DNA of 21,056 bases, from assembly GCA_031278315.1 (NCBI GenBank), contig JAITKS010000024.1, positions 1-21,056 of the forward strand, in the 5' to 3' direction. The notes beneath the pieces were generated by a model, which worked only from the letters and a program-made list of their open reading frames with translations, searched no databases and was not told the DNA's origin. The position numbers and the translations under genes are program-made. Shown one piece after another: positions 1 through 8,300 of the stretch. Origin of the DNA: Planctomycetaceae bacterium (GTDB taxonomy: Bacteria > Planctomycetota > Planctomycetia > Pirellulales > Thermoguttaceae). Numbering within the stretch: the first letter of the stretch is position 1; the number at the start of each line of letters is the position of its first letter.

Positions 1-257
1 TTTTTATTTTTTGTTACGAAAAATAATGTTACCAATTCAGATTTTTTTATTAACCACAGAGAACACAGAGAACACAGATAGAGAGAATTTTTTTGAGATT
101 ACGAAATACACGAAATAACGAAACACACGAAATAACGAAACACACGAAATAACGAAACACACGAAAAATTATCTAAAAAAACCTTTCGTGTTTTTCGTGA
201 TATTTCGTGTGTTTCGTGTTTAAAAATTTTCACTGATATATAACCAATACAAAATTT
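1..257. repeat. Intergenic repeat mosaic with tandem 17-bp array and large stem-loop
   Basis: No gene is seen here. Positions 51-86 hold a CCACAGAG/AACACAGAG block. Positions 108-168 hold three tandem copies of a 17-bp unit (ACACGAAATAACGAAAC) plus a partial fourth. The array end (about 134-167) is nearly complementary to 184-219, which is made of TTTCGTG units, so the two can pair as a stem of roughly 33 bp around a 16-nt loop. Positions 228-242 (TTTCACTGATATATA) match the inverted end motif of the element at 2747-2970. The stem-loop lies just past the 3' end of the chemotaxis receptor gene and could end or stabilise its transcript; that role is inference. Confidence 0.8.
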
Positions 258-2315
258 TTATATCCGCAATTGGAATTTTGCGACAAGATTTTGTAAATTT
301 GTAGCAACACCGTTCATTTCACTTGCGGCACTTGCCGATTCTTCGGCGGCAGCTGTGTTTTGCTGCGTTACGGCGTCAATTTGCTGCAAACCAATAGTTA
401 CTTGAGCTACCCCCTGCGCCTGCTCATTACTCGCAATAGCAATACCCGCAATAAGATCAGTCGTTCCCTTAATTTGCTCTACAATTGTATTCAAAACCTC
501 CGAAGTATGCGTTGCGACTTCACCGCCTCGATCAATTTCTTGACTGCTTGTTTGAATTAAATCAGTAGTTTCTTTTGCAGCTTTCGCACTGCGTGCTGCT
601 AAATTACGGACTTCCTCAGCAACAACAGCAAACCCCTTTCCATGTGCGCCGGCACGTGCAGCTTCTACCGCAGCATTCAACGCCAACAAATTTGTTTGGA
701 ATGCAATATCATCAATTACTTTTATCACCCTTTGAATTTCATTTGAATTTTTTGTAATTCGATCCATCGCAGCAATCATTCCTTTCATCGCTTCCTGCCC
801 ATCCGCTGCAACATGCGTTGCTTGTTGCGCGAGATCACGCGCCTCGCTTGCACTCTGTGCGTTGATTTTAGTTTGACTGCTTATTTCACTCATCGACGCC
901 GTAATCTCCTCAAGACTCGCCGCCGATTCTTGCGCACCATTAGATAACGTTTGCGCCGCCGTCGAAACTTCACCTGAACCTGTAACAATCTGTTTAACCG
1001 TTTCGTTAATTTCATGCAAAGTTACATTAACTTGACTTAACATCTGTGATAAATTTTGGTTCATCGTGTCCAATTCTCCCTTTTCCTCGACCGTAACACA
1101 CCAGTCCCCAGACGCCAATGATTTCGCTAAAGTATCAATTGTTTTATAGTCAGCTAAAATTGATCCGCCGACAACAGCCATTTCGCCGACCTCGTCAGAA
1201 CGATGAGTCAACTTCTGTTCAATCTCTTCGCTTAAATCGCCTTCCAGAACTACTTTTTTGAGCGTTTTCATAACAGATGTTAAACCTCTTGTAATATTCT
1301 TACTCAAAACAAAACATACAAAAATTCCAACAATAATTGCGAAAATAATCGTACCAATAATCAGATTATACGAAACATCAACAATACTTTCTGTACTGTC
1401 GGCAACAGTGTTAACCCGTTTAGAAACTTGTTCAACTAAAAGTTTAGTATTCTTGAAAATATCTTCCGTGATTCTATCCTGATCTTTCTGATTTTTAGAT
1501 TGCTCGTGTACGTCTTTGATAAATTGTTTATTTGTATCGTGCCATTGCTGCATTCGCAATTTAATTTGTTCGACATGTTCTTTAATGGTTTTTTCTGCAA
1601 TAAAAGCCTCTAGAAGCGAGGATATATCTTTATCGAAATTTTTAAAACAGTTGTCAATTTTTTGAATTATGTCATTTTGTTCTTGTTCAAGTTTTGGATT
1701 TCTGAAAGCGATAATTAAATCTCTATTAAGAGTTTTGATATAAGCTGTCAGATCAAACAAACGAATACATTCGCCGTAATTTTGAATATGTTTTATGTTA
1801 TATGGAGTTCCATTTTTTTCTAAATCTTTATAAATTGTTAAAATATCCTGAATGAATTGTTTGATTAAGTCTTCACATTCATTGGCGATTTTAATTCGGC
1901 TTTCGATGGTTCGGTCTATTTTAACTTGTAAATTTTCATACTCATTATCAAGATATTTAAATTCGCCGCAATCTTTAATAATATTTTCCAGCATGGTTTT
2001 AGTTTCGGCAATTTGTACATATTTTTCAGCTTTTTCAGCTGCCTCGATAGCGTGTTGCGTTGCCGTAATGACATCTTTCGAAAAGGCGGCATCTTTCGTA
2101 CCTGAATGATTCGCCGATGCAATTTGTCCTATATAAATATTGTTTGTCGTATCCGTGATATTTTGCGTGAGTGCAATCTGTATCAAAAGATCTTCAATAC
2201 CGTTTCGCGCACGCATCAAAGCAAAAATTCCAACGCATCCAACTGCTATCAAAAGTAAGATGACGAGGAAAAATCCAATTGTAAGTTTCGTTCCAATTTT
2301 AAATTTGTTTAACAT
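258..2315 (-). CDS. Methyl-accepting chemotaxis protein
   Basis: A transmembrane chemoreceptor that would sense a ligand outside the cytoplasm and control CheA kinase through a signalling hairpin. The 685-residue protein has a short cytoplasmic tail, TM1 at about 13-34, an extracytoplasmic, mostly helical sensor at about 38-315, TM2 at about 318-337, a HAMP-like linker from about 338 and a long coiled coil. The signalling tip is highly conserved: IDDIAFQTNLLALNAAVEAA (534-553) and GKGFAVVAEEVRNLAARSAK (559-578). The roughly 280-residue sensor is longer than a simple four-helix bundle and may be a double helical module; the ligand cannot be told. The protein ends FQLRI, with no CheR/CheB-binding pentapeptide such as NWETF. 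The ATG start is followed by a good signal anchor, and AGGAA lies about 10 nt upstream. No che or flagellar gene is nearby, so it is an orphan receptor. Confidence 0.95.
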   Translation of the reverse strand: MLNKFKIGTKLTIGFFLVILLLIAVGCVGIFALMRARNGIEDLLIQIALTQNITDTTNNIYIGQIASANHSGTKDAAFSKDVITATQHAIEAAEKAEKYVQIAETKTMLENIIKDCGEFKYLDNEYENLQVKIDRTIESRIKIANECEDLIKQFIQDILTIYKDLEKNGTPYNIKHIQNYGECIRLFDLTAYIKTLNRDLIIAFRNPKLEQEQNDIIQKIDNCFKNFDKDISSLLEAFIAEKTIKEHVEQIKLRMQQWHDTNKQFIKDVHEQSKNQKDQDRITEDIFKNTKLLVEQVSKRVNTVADSTESIVDVSYNLIIGTIIFAIIVGIFVCFVLSKNITRGLTSVMKTLKKVVLEGDLSEEIEQKLTHRSDEVGEMAVVGGSILADYKTIDTLAKSLASGDWCVTVEEKGELDTMNQNLSQMLSQVNVTLHEINETVKQIVTGSGEVSTAAQTLSNGAQESAASLEEITASMSEISSQTKINAQSASEARDLAQQATHVAADGQEAMKGMIAAMDRITKNSNEIQRVIKVIDDIAFQTNLLALNAAVEAARAGAHGKGFAVVAEEVRNLAARSAKAAKETTDLIQTSSQEIDRGGEVATHTSEVLNTIVEQIKGTTDLIAGIAIASNEQAQGVAQVTIGLQQIDAVTQQNTAAAEESASAASEMNGVATNLQNLVAKFQLRI

Positions 2316-2746
2316 GATAAGCTAATTCCTATTGTTAAAGGTGAATTAAAGTTAATGGTTAAAGTTAATGGTTAAAGTTAAAGTTGAGGTTAATGTTGAG
2401 GTTGAAGTTAAATTTAAAGTGAAAATTAAAACTGTTGCGAAAATAATCTCAAAAAGAATTGAAATTGAGATATTAACCAATTTTAAACACTTTGAATTGC
2501 TAATTACGTATTAGTTGATTTCTATTCAATAACATTTTTTGCAGAGTATTACTTAATAAGTTAGTAAACATCTGGTGAAAACAAATAAATGTCTTTAACG
2601 TAACTATCGAGAATAGACGACGGGTAATTATATCAATTTTTGTGTAATAATATACTACCCGTACTTTCCAAAAAAATTATCTAAAAATATGAAAAACAAA
2701 ATAAATTGTAATATATACTTTTCACACTTTAAATTTCGTTTTTTAG
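2316..2746. repeat. Intergenic stretch upstream of the chemoreceptor with GTTAAN-type repeats
   Basis: No gene is seen. About 2336-2430 is a degenerate short-period array built from GTTAAT, GTTAAA and GTTGAG words, directly upstream of the receptor start. Its position would put it in the promoter or 5' leader. Positions 2711-2738 carry a copy of the dispersed TATACT...CACACTTTAAATTTCG box also found near 5203, 11198 and 15038. The rest (about 2440-2700) is AT-rich with no structure I can name. Confidence 0.6.
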
Positions 2747-2970
2747 TAATATATCAGTGGAATATTTTTTTATTAACCACAGAGGACACAGAGAACACAG
2801 AGAAATCAGATTTTGTAATTTTAGATTTTAAATTTAAGTGAATTACTAAAAAATATTTTAGCTGGGAACGCAGACGTCCCGCCTGCATCTTTTTTGTACA
2901 AAAAACGCCTAAAGATGCGGTCGAGACGACCGCGTTTCCGAAAAAAATAAATTATTCCACTGATATATTA
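2747..2970. mobile_element. MITE-like element with perfect 18-bp terminal inverted repeats
   Basis: The left end TAATATATCAGTGGAATA (2747-2764) is the exact reverse complement of 2953-2970. Inside are a CCACAGAGGACACAGAG block (from about 2776) and an imperfect palindrome: 2865-2893 pairs with 2911-2939, roughly 28 bp per arm, more GC-rich than its surroundings. The 224-bp interval has no open frame of note. Terminal inverted repeats, small size and no coding capacity match a non-autonomous miniature transposable element. No target duplication longer than the TA at the ends is evident. Because fabD ends at 3045 on the minus strand, the palindrome could also act as its terminator. Partial relatives of the ends occur at 228-242, 12387 and 16291. 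Confidence 0.65.
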
Positions 2971-2987
2971 CCTATCTTTTTATTAAT

Positions 2988-3031
2988 CACAAAAAGAATG
3001 AAAAGAGACCGATATGATTTTCGTGTTTTAG
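2988..3031. repeat. CACGA-family dispersed repeat, copy downstream of fabD
   Basis: This stretch (ending GATATGATTTTCGTGTTTTA) is similar over about 43 bp to 5075-5118 in the gap before the protease-like gene. Both share the run GATTTTCGTGTTT and the GACC/GTTG-TAT spacer between the arms. It lies immediately past the fabD stop. Confidence 0.6.
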
Positions 3032-3044
3032 AATTTTTGTAATT

Positions 3045-3947
3045 TTATTCTGGGATTCCTACACAACTTACTTTGCGATCAATTCTTTTTAATAGACTTC
3101 TTAAAACTCTGCCTGGTCCAACTTCATAAAACGAATCATAACCTAAACTCAAAATATATCTCATTGAATCTTCCCATAAAACCGGACTCGAAATTTGCTT
3201 AATAAGTATTTGTCTTATTTCATCAGGCTCGAAATGCGGTTTCGCATCAACATTACTTATCACAGGAATATTTGGTTTTCTTATCTCAATTTTTTCAAGC
3301 GACCTCGCTAATTTTTCTACAGCCGGTAACATTAAATGCGTATGAAACGCCCCCGCAACAGCAAGCGGAATAGCATGAAATTTTTTTTTCGCTGCAAGCT
3401 CTGCAATTCGCTCACATGCATCAAGCGTACCGGAAATAACAATATTGCCCGGACAAAGAATATTCGACGGTTGCAAAACACCGTCACCGCGATTCTCATC
3501 ACACAATATCTCAATATCTTCTAACTTTTGATTTATTATGCTCACCATTCCGCCGGCTACTGCATCCGAAGCGTCTTGCATCGCCTGACCGCGTAATTGC
3601 ACTAAACGAAGACCGTCTTCAAAACTAAACGCACCCGCAAACGCCAATGCCGTATATTCACCCAGACTTAATCCCGCTGCCGCTCCGCACGAAGAAATTA
3701 CTTCCGGGAATTGATTACGTAAGAATTCAACCGCGGCAAAACTAACAGTAAATATCGCCGGTTGACTTATTACCGTCGTACCAAGTTCTTCCTCAGAACC
3801 TGTAAAACATATTTTGGCTAAATCATACCCAAGTATAGAACTTGCACGATCAAAAATATCTTGCGCAGAAGGGAAAACCTCAAGCAAAGACCGCCCCATG
3901 CCAACCGATTGCGCCCCCTGACCAGGAAATAATAAAGCAACCTTCAT
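3045..3947 (-). CDS. fabD: Malonyl-CoA:acyl carrier protein transacylase FabD
   Basis: FabD moves the malonyl group from malonyl-CoA to acyl carrier protein, supplying the elongation unit for type II fatty acid synthesis in the cytoplasm. The 300-residue length is normal for the family. The N-terminal FPGQGAQ (7-13) forms the oxyanion-side loop. The nucleophile elbow GLSLGEYTAL (92-101) carries Ser94. Arg119 (LRGQAMQ), His202 (GAFHTHLM) and Gln251 (KQISSPVLW) occupy the expected substrate and catalytic positions. The C-terminal YEVGPGRVL (274-282) is also typical. The ATG gives the usual MKVALLFPGQG start, with no clear Shine-Dalgarno. It lies 248 bp downstream of rpmF on the same strand, a remnant of the rpmF-plsX-fab cluster, but plsX, fabH, fabG and acpP are absent. 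Confidence 0.97.
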   Translation of the reverse strand: MKVALLFPGQGAQSVGMGRSLLEVFPSAQDIFDRASSILGYDLAKICFTGSEEELGTTVISQPAIFTVSFAAVEFLRNQFPEVISSCGAAAGLSLGEYTALAFAGAFSFEDGLRLVQLRGQAMQDASDAVAGGMVSIINQKLEDIEILCDENRGDGVLQPSNILCPGNIVISGTLDACERIAELAAKKKFHAIPLAVAGAFHTHLMLPAVEKLARSLEKIEIRKPNIPVISNVDAKPHFEPDEIRQILIKQISSPVLWEDSMRYILSLGYDSFYEVGPGRVLRSLLKRIDRKVSCVGIPE

Positions 3948-4020
3948 CGTTAATTATTTGTAGAAATTTGAACAAACATACCAAAACAAAATTATCAACA
4001 ATATTCCCCAAACACGAATT

Positions 4021-4164
4021 TTCAATTTTCGTTACAATAAATAAAATTGAAATGCAAAGACACAACACACTGTGTCCCTACAGAATTTTTTTGTTTCAAT
4101 TTTCGTTACAATAAATAAAATTGAAATGTAAAGACACAAAGCATTGTGTCCCTACAGAAATTTT
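4021..4164. repeat. Two direct copies of a 74-bp hairpin-bearing unit between rpmF and fabD
   Basis: 4021-4092 and 4095-4164 are almost identical copies at a 74-bp offset. Each holds two small dyads: CAATTTT...AAAATTG, and GACACAA paired with TTGTGTC (4133-4150 in the second copy, cleaner there than in the first). Each copy ends GTGTCCCTACAGAA. Hairpins of the form GTAGGGACACAATG...TTGTGTC resemble short palindromic repeats seen in many bacterial genomes. They lie in the rpmF-fabD spacer and would be transcribed if the two genes share a message. Confidence 0.85.
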
Positions 4165-4195
4165 GGTTTGAGCCGCAATAGAAATGTTTTGTTTG

Positions 4196-4405
4196 TTATT
4201 TATATGAGCTGCTGCGTTTATTCTTTTTTACTTTCGGCTCTACGATCTTGCGATCCATGTAAGTACCGCATTTCGGACAAATTACATGTGTCATTATTGC
4301 CGTCGAACATCCGGTACAGTACGTAATTTGTACCATCTCTTTATGATCATGCGACCGCCGCGAACCCGTGCGGGCATTGCTATGTTTTCTTTTAGGAACT
4401 GCCAT
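4196..4405 (-). CDS. rpmF: 50S ribosomal protein L32
   Basis: Ribosomal protein bL32, a small zinc-ribbon protein of the large subunit. The start MAVPKRKHSNARTGSRRSHD is the diagnostic L32 N-terminus. A four-cysteine zinc site follows: Cys30-x2-Cys33 and Cys43-x2-Cys46, so this is the zinc-binding (C+) form. The 69 residues are slightly longer than many L32 proteins because of a basic tail (KVKKNKRSSSYK). The ATG is fixed by the conserved start and by a good ribosome binding site, AAAAGGTG, about 5 nt upstream, the clearest one near a gene start in the window. rpmF classically precedes plsX and fatty acid synthesis genes. Here fabD is the next gene on the same strand, which supports a shared ancestral operon. 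Confidence 0.97.
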   Translation of the reverse strand: MAVPKRKHSNARTGSRRSHDHKEMVQITYCTGCSTAIMTHVICPKCGTYMDRKIVEPKVKKNKRSSSYK

Positions 4406-5372
4406 TGAAACACCTTTTAATTTATTCTCTTAACATATTCAATTTTGAATCATTCTAAATTGAGTTAGATTTCAAACTGATCTCATTTTAATTTTCAGTT
4501 CGATCTGTTTGTTTGTTTGTTTGTTTGTTTGTCTGTCTGTTTGCTTACTTACCGGAAAACAGACTTTTACGCTTTTGTATCACCAATATTTATAATACAA
4601 TACGTAAATCTCAATTCAGGAAATACATTTGCTATGATTTCAAAATCGTTTAATAAATCTGACAAGAACAGATAAAATTTTACGTTTAAATTTAATTCTG
4701 TAAATTTAATCTTGTTCACAAAACTGCTTGAATTATCTAAATTGAAAATTCAGTAATATCAGTAACATTTGTAGAATTATCTAAATCGGCTTTTATTTTT
4801 TGCTGCTGATAGTGCTGTTGTATCACAACAGCTTTAAAAAGTTGCGTTATGATACAGAGAGTTCGTAAACTGTCAATGGGAGGTACAATCATGCTGTTTC
4901 TAATTTTTAATTTTTTATAGTTTGTCATCAAAGGCGTTAATTATTTGTATCGTACTATATTTTATTCTGTAATAAATTGATTTTTGATTTTTTTTGTGTT
5001 ATGAATTTTAAAACTGATCTTGAAACCTCTGATAAATTTTACGAAAAATTTTAAACACGAAAAACACGAAAAATCACGAATAGGACGAAAAGAGGTTGTA
5101 TCTGATTTTCGTGTTTAAAAAATAAATGTGAACAAGCCGACGTTGCTTTTCATGTTTAACCTGATATACTTTTCTTAAATTTGAATTTGGATTTGAATAT
5201 TTCTATACGCATTGTACTATAAATTTCGATGATATAAGTGTTATTCCTTCAAAGAGCTGCATTCCGATTAGATAGGCAGCCGGCTCGAACAGAAAATTAA
5301 AGTTAGAGTAGTTTATTACGATACATTAAAACATGCACAGTAACATGCACAGTTAATTCTGAATAAAAAGTT
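4406..5372. other. Long divergent intergenic region with simple repeats
   Basis: This gap separates rpmF (leftward) from the protease-like gene (rightward), so it must hold both promoters, though I cannot place them with confidence. About 4505-4546 is a tetranucleotide run of GTTT with two GTCT units. 5041-5118 is a CACGAAA-family repeat whose parts can pair (TAAACACGAAAA against TTTTCGTGTTTA). 5203-5228 carries a CTATAC...TAAATTTCG box. Two adjacent copies of ACATGCACAGT(T)A lie at about 5332-5355, just upstream of the protease-like gene. A doubtful small frame at 4740-4928 is listed separately. The remainder is AT-rich and unexplained. Confidence 0.6.
4740..4928 (-). CDS. Doubtful small hypothetical protein
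   Basis: A minus-strand frame that could begin at an ATG at 4928 (about 63 residues) or at an internal ATG at 4892 (starting MIVPPIDSLRTLCIITQLFK, about 51 residues). I recognise no family. In its favour, the internal product has a plausible amphipathic composition and the stretch is somewhat less AT-rich than its flanks. Against it, neither start has a convincing ribosome binding site, the frame is short and the surroundings are repeat-rich. It points the same way as rpmF, about 330 bp upstream of it. Confidence 0.22.
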
Positions 5373-8300
5373 ATGCGAAAAATATTGTTGAATTTTTTTA
5401 ATTTTGTGTTGGTTTCTTTTTTGTTTGTTTTAGAAACGAATTTAATACAATCAGAAAATACTAACGAAGTTTCCGATACATTTACCGAACAGCCGATTTC
5501 TGACACTCGGCTTGAGCGTGCGTTCAAATCTACGGTTATGATCTTTGCGGCTGATCCGTCAGGTCAAGCCGGCGGCGGCAGCGGAGTTGTGATTTCTCCC
5601 GATGGTTTTGCGGTAACGAATTTTCACGTTGTACAACCTTGCGGTCCGTCAATGAAATGCGGCATGGCGGACGGCAAGCTCTACGATGCTGTTATAGTCG
5701 GACTCGATCCTGTCGGCGATTTGGCATTGATAAAATTGCTCGGTCGAAATGATTTTCCGTTTGCGTCTCTTGCTGACAGTGATAAAGTCAAAGTAGGTCA
5801 AGTATCTTATAGTATGGGCAATCCGTTTTTGTTGTCGCTTGATTTGAATCCGTGTGTTGCACGCGGGATAGTTTCGGGCGTACATCGTTATCAATTTCCG
5901 AGCGGAAGTTTTCTTGAATATACAGATTGTATTCAGACGGATGCGGCAGTTAATCCCGGTAACAGCGGCGGTCCGTTATTCGATGAGAGCGGCGAAATTA
6001 TAGGCATAAATGGTCGATGTTCGTTTGAGAAACGCGGGCGGGTAAATGTTGGAATCGGTTATGCAATTTCGAGTAATCAGGTACGTTATTTTCTTGGTGT
6101 TCTTAAAAGCGGGCGGATTGTTGATCATGCTACGATGAATGCAGTCGTCTCGATAGATAATCACGGACGCGTAAAGTTTGACGACGTACGCGAAATATCA
6201 GACGCATATCGAGCCGGATTAAGATACGACGACGAACTAATACAATTTGCCGGACGTGTTGTTGATACCGCAAATACATTTAAAAATTTAGTCGGAATAT
6301 TTCCAAAAGGATGGAGATTGCCTGTAACAGTGCGAAGTAATGAAAATGAACGATTCAAAATTTTCGTAAGACTCGGAGGTTTACATAGCGAAGCTGAACT
6401 GATCGAAATGACAGAAAAAATGATTGAACCGCCAATCGTTAAACCAGAATTTAGAAAATTACTGGAAGAACAAGAAAAAAAACGAAAACAAGATTCACAA
6501 AATGAAAATAAGAAAAATCCAAATGATAATAAACGTAACAAAAATTCAGACTCAATTTCAGACTCAAATTCAAACTTAAATTCAGACTCAATTTCAGACT
6601 CTAATTCAGACAAAAATTCAGACTCTAATTCAAACAAAAATTCAGACTCTAATAATGACTCTAATAAAGACTCTAATAAAGGCAAATCAGAAAATAGTGA
6701 AATTCCGGATGGATTTCAAGAGATTGAAATTGAGATTGACGGCAAGAAGGTAAAAGTTTTACAGAGGAAGCAATTTTTATCTGACGCTGTCAAACCGTAT
6801 TACGAGAAAAAACGCGGATATGCGAATTTTTATTTTAATCGTACCGAGCTTGCAAGAGTTTTGAAAAAATGGCGCAGTACATTTGACTCGAATTCTAAAA
6901 ACACTTGGAATTTTTCCGGCAAAATTCACGATCGTATTGAAACATTTAATTTCACAATTAATGATAAAGGAATATCATACAAACTCCCGATAGAAAACGG
7001 ATTTTGGGATGCCGATCAAATGAAAAAAACAGACACATTCTTAATGGCAGCAACAACGTTTTATCAATTACCAAGAGGTTCAGGCGGATTATTTTCGGCA
7101 CTGTATGTTTTAAGACAGATCGCATTAAATGACACAATTGAAGAAGCAGAATTTGTGTATCAAGGAACAGCTCCGATAGAAGGAAAACTCGACAAATTGT
7201 ATGACATCTGCATCGTTGAACATTGGAAAGTAAATAATGATATTAAATTTTATTTCGATCCTGACAGCGGCGAAATCGCACAAATCGAAATGTTCGCCGA
7301 CGCCCTTGAATCGCCTTGTGAAATTCTGTTTCGACAAATTGAAGATAAACGCGAAATGGAAGTACGATGCGGCCGAGCAACTTTCGGAATTTTCATTTTA
7401 GATAATAATTCAACAAATATTCCTTTCGCATTAAAAGACAATTCTACCGCCGCTAACAAAAATCCGGCAGAGATACAATTAAAAGGAACGGGAACTCTAA
7501 CTGCAAACAAAGTAATTTCTGATACTTTATCTAAAGTAGTAAAAATTTACGGTGCCGGCGGACTTGGCGGTGTACACGGTTATCAATCGGGAATAATAAT
7601 TTCACCGGAAGGACATATTCTCACCGCAATAACGCCGTCGTTGCAAACCGATTCGATTACGGTTGTTCTCGATACAGGAAAAAAATATGAAGCTGTTCAA
7701 GTCAACGGTGATCCGCTTATGGAAATAGCATTGCTGAAAATTCCAGCTAGTAATTTACCGTTTTTTGAGATTAACTCGTTTGATAAGAGTTCGGTAAAAT
7801 CTATCGCGGACAACGTAACAAACTCTAACGTAACAAACTCTAACGTAACAAACTCTGACGTAACAAACTCTGAAAATTCTGAAACATCGGAAGTTGATAA
7901 TGCTAACAATAACAATAAAAATAACGATAAAAATAAAGAATCAGAATCAGAATCAAAATCAGAATTAAAATCAGAATCTAACATAAACGATCAAGGACAA
8001 TTCGACGATACTGTAAAAATCGGTGAACCAATTTACGCAGTGTCAAATATGTTTAATATTGCTGAAGGTAACGAAGCGGCGACAGTTCAGTCCGGCGTAA
8101 TTGCAGCACGAACAACCCTTAAAGCAAGACGCGGAGTTTTTGAAACACCATACCGCGGCGAAATTTTTGTCGTTGATGTAACAACAAATAATCCGGGAGC
8201 ATGCGGCGGTGCTCTCGTTTCAGCAAAAAACGGATCATTGATCGGTATGCTCGGAAAAGAATTAATGAACAGCGAAAATAACAGTTGGCTGAATTTCGCT

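Noticed and set aside
51..222. CRISPR array suspected from regular short repeats
   Set aside because: The 17-bp units are directly adjacent with no unique spacers, and no cas gene is present.
4144..4326. Plus-strand frame overlapping rpmF
   Set aside because: rpmF on the minus strand is certain from its conserved start and four cysteines; this frame is its shadow.
4891..4920. GGGAGG followed by ATG on the plus strand
   Set aside because: The Shine-Dalgarno-like match leads only to a nine-codon peptide. It is likely chance, antisense to the doubtful small frame.
6161..6685. Open minus-strand frame of about 174 residues, rich in Glu, Ser, Leu and Phe
   Set aside because: It is the antisense of the repetitive Asn-Ser-Asp linker in the protease-like gene. 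The open frame results from the 12-bp repeat and shows no domain.
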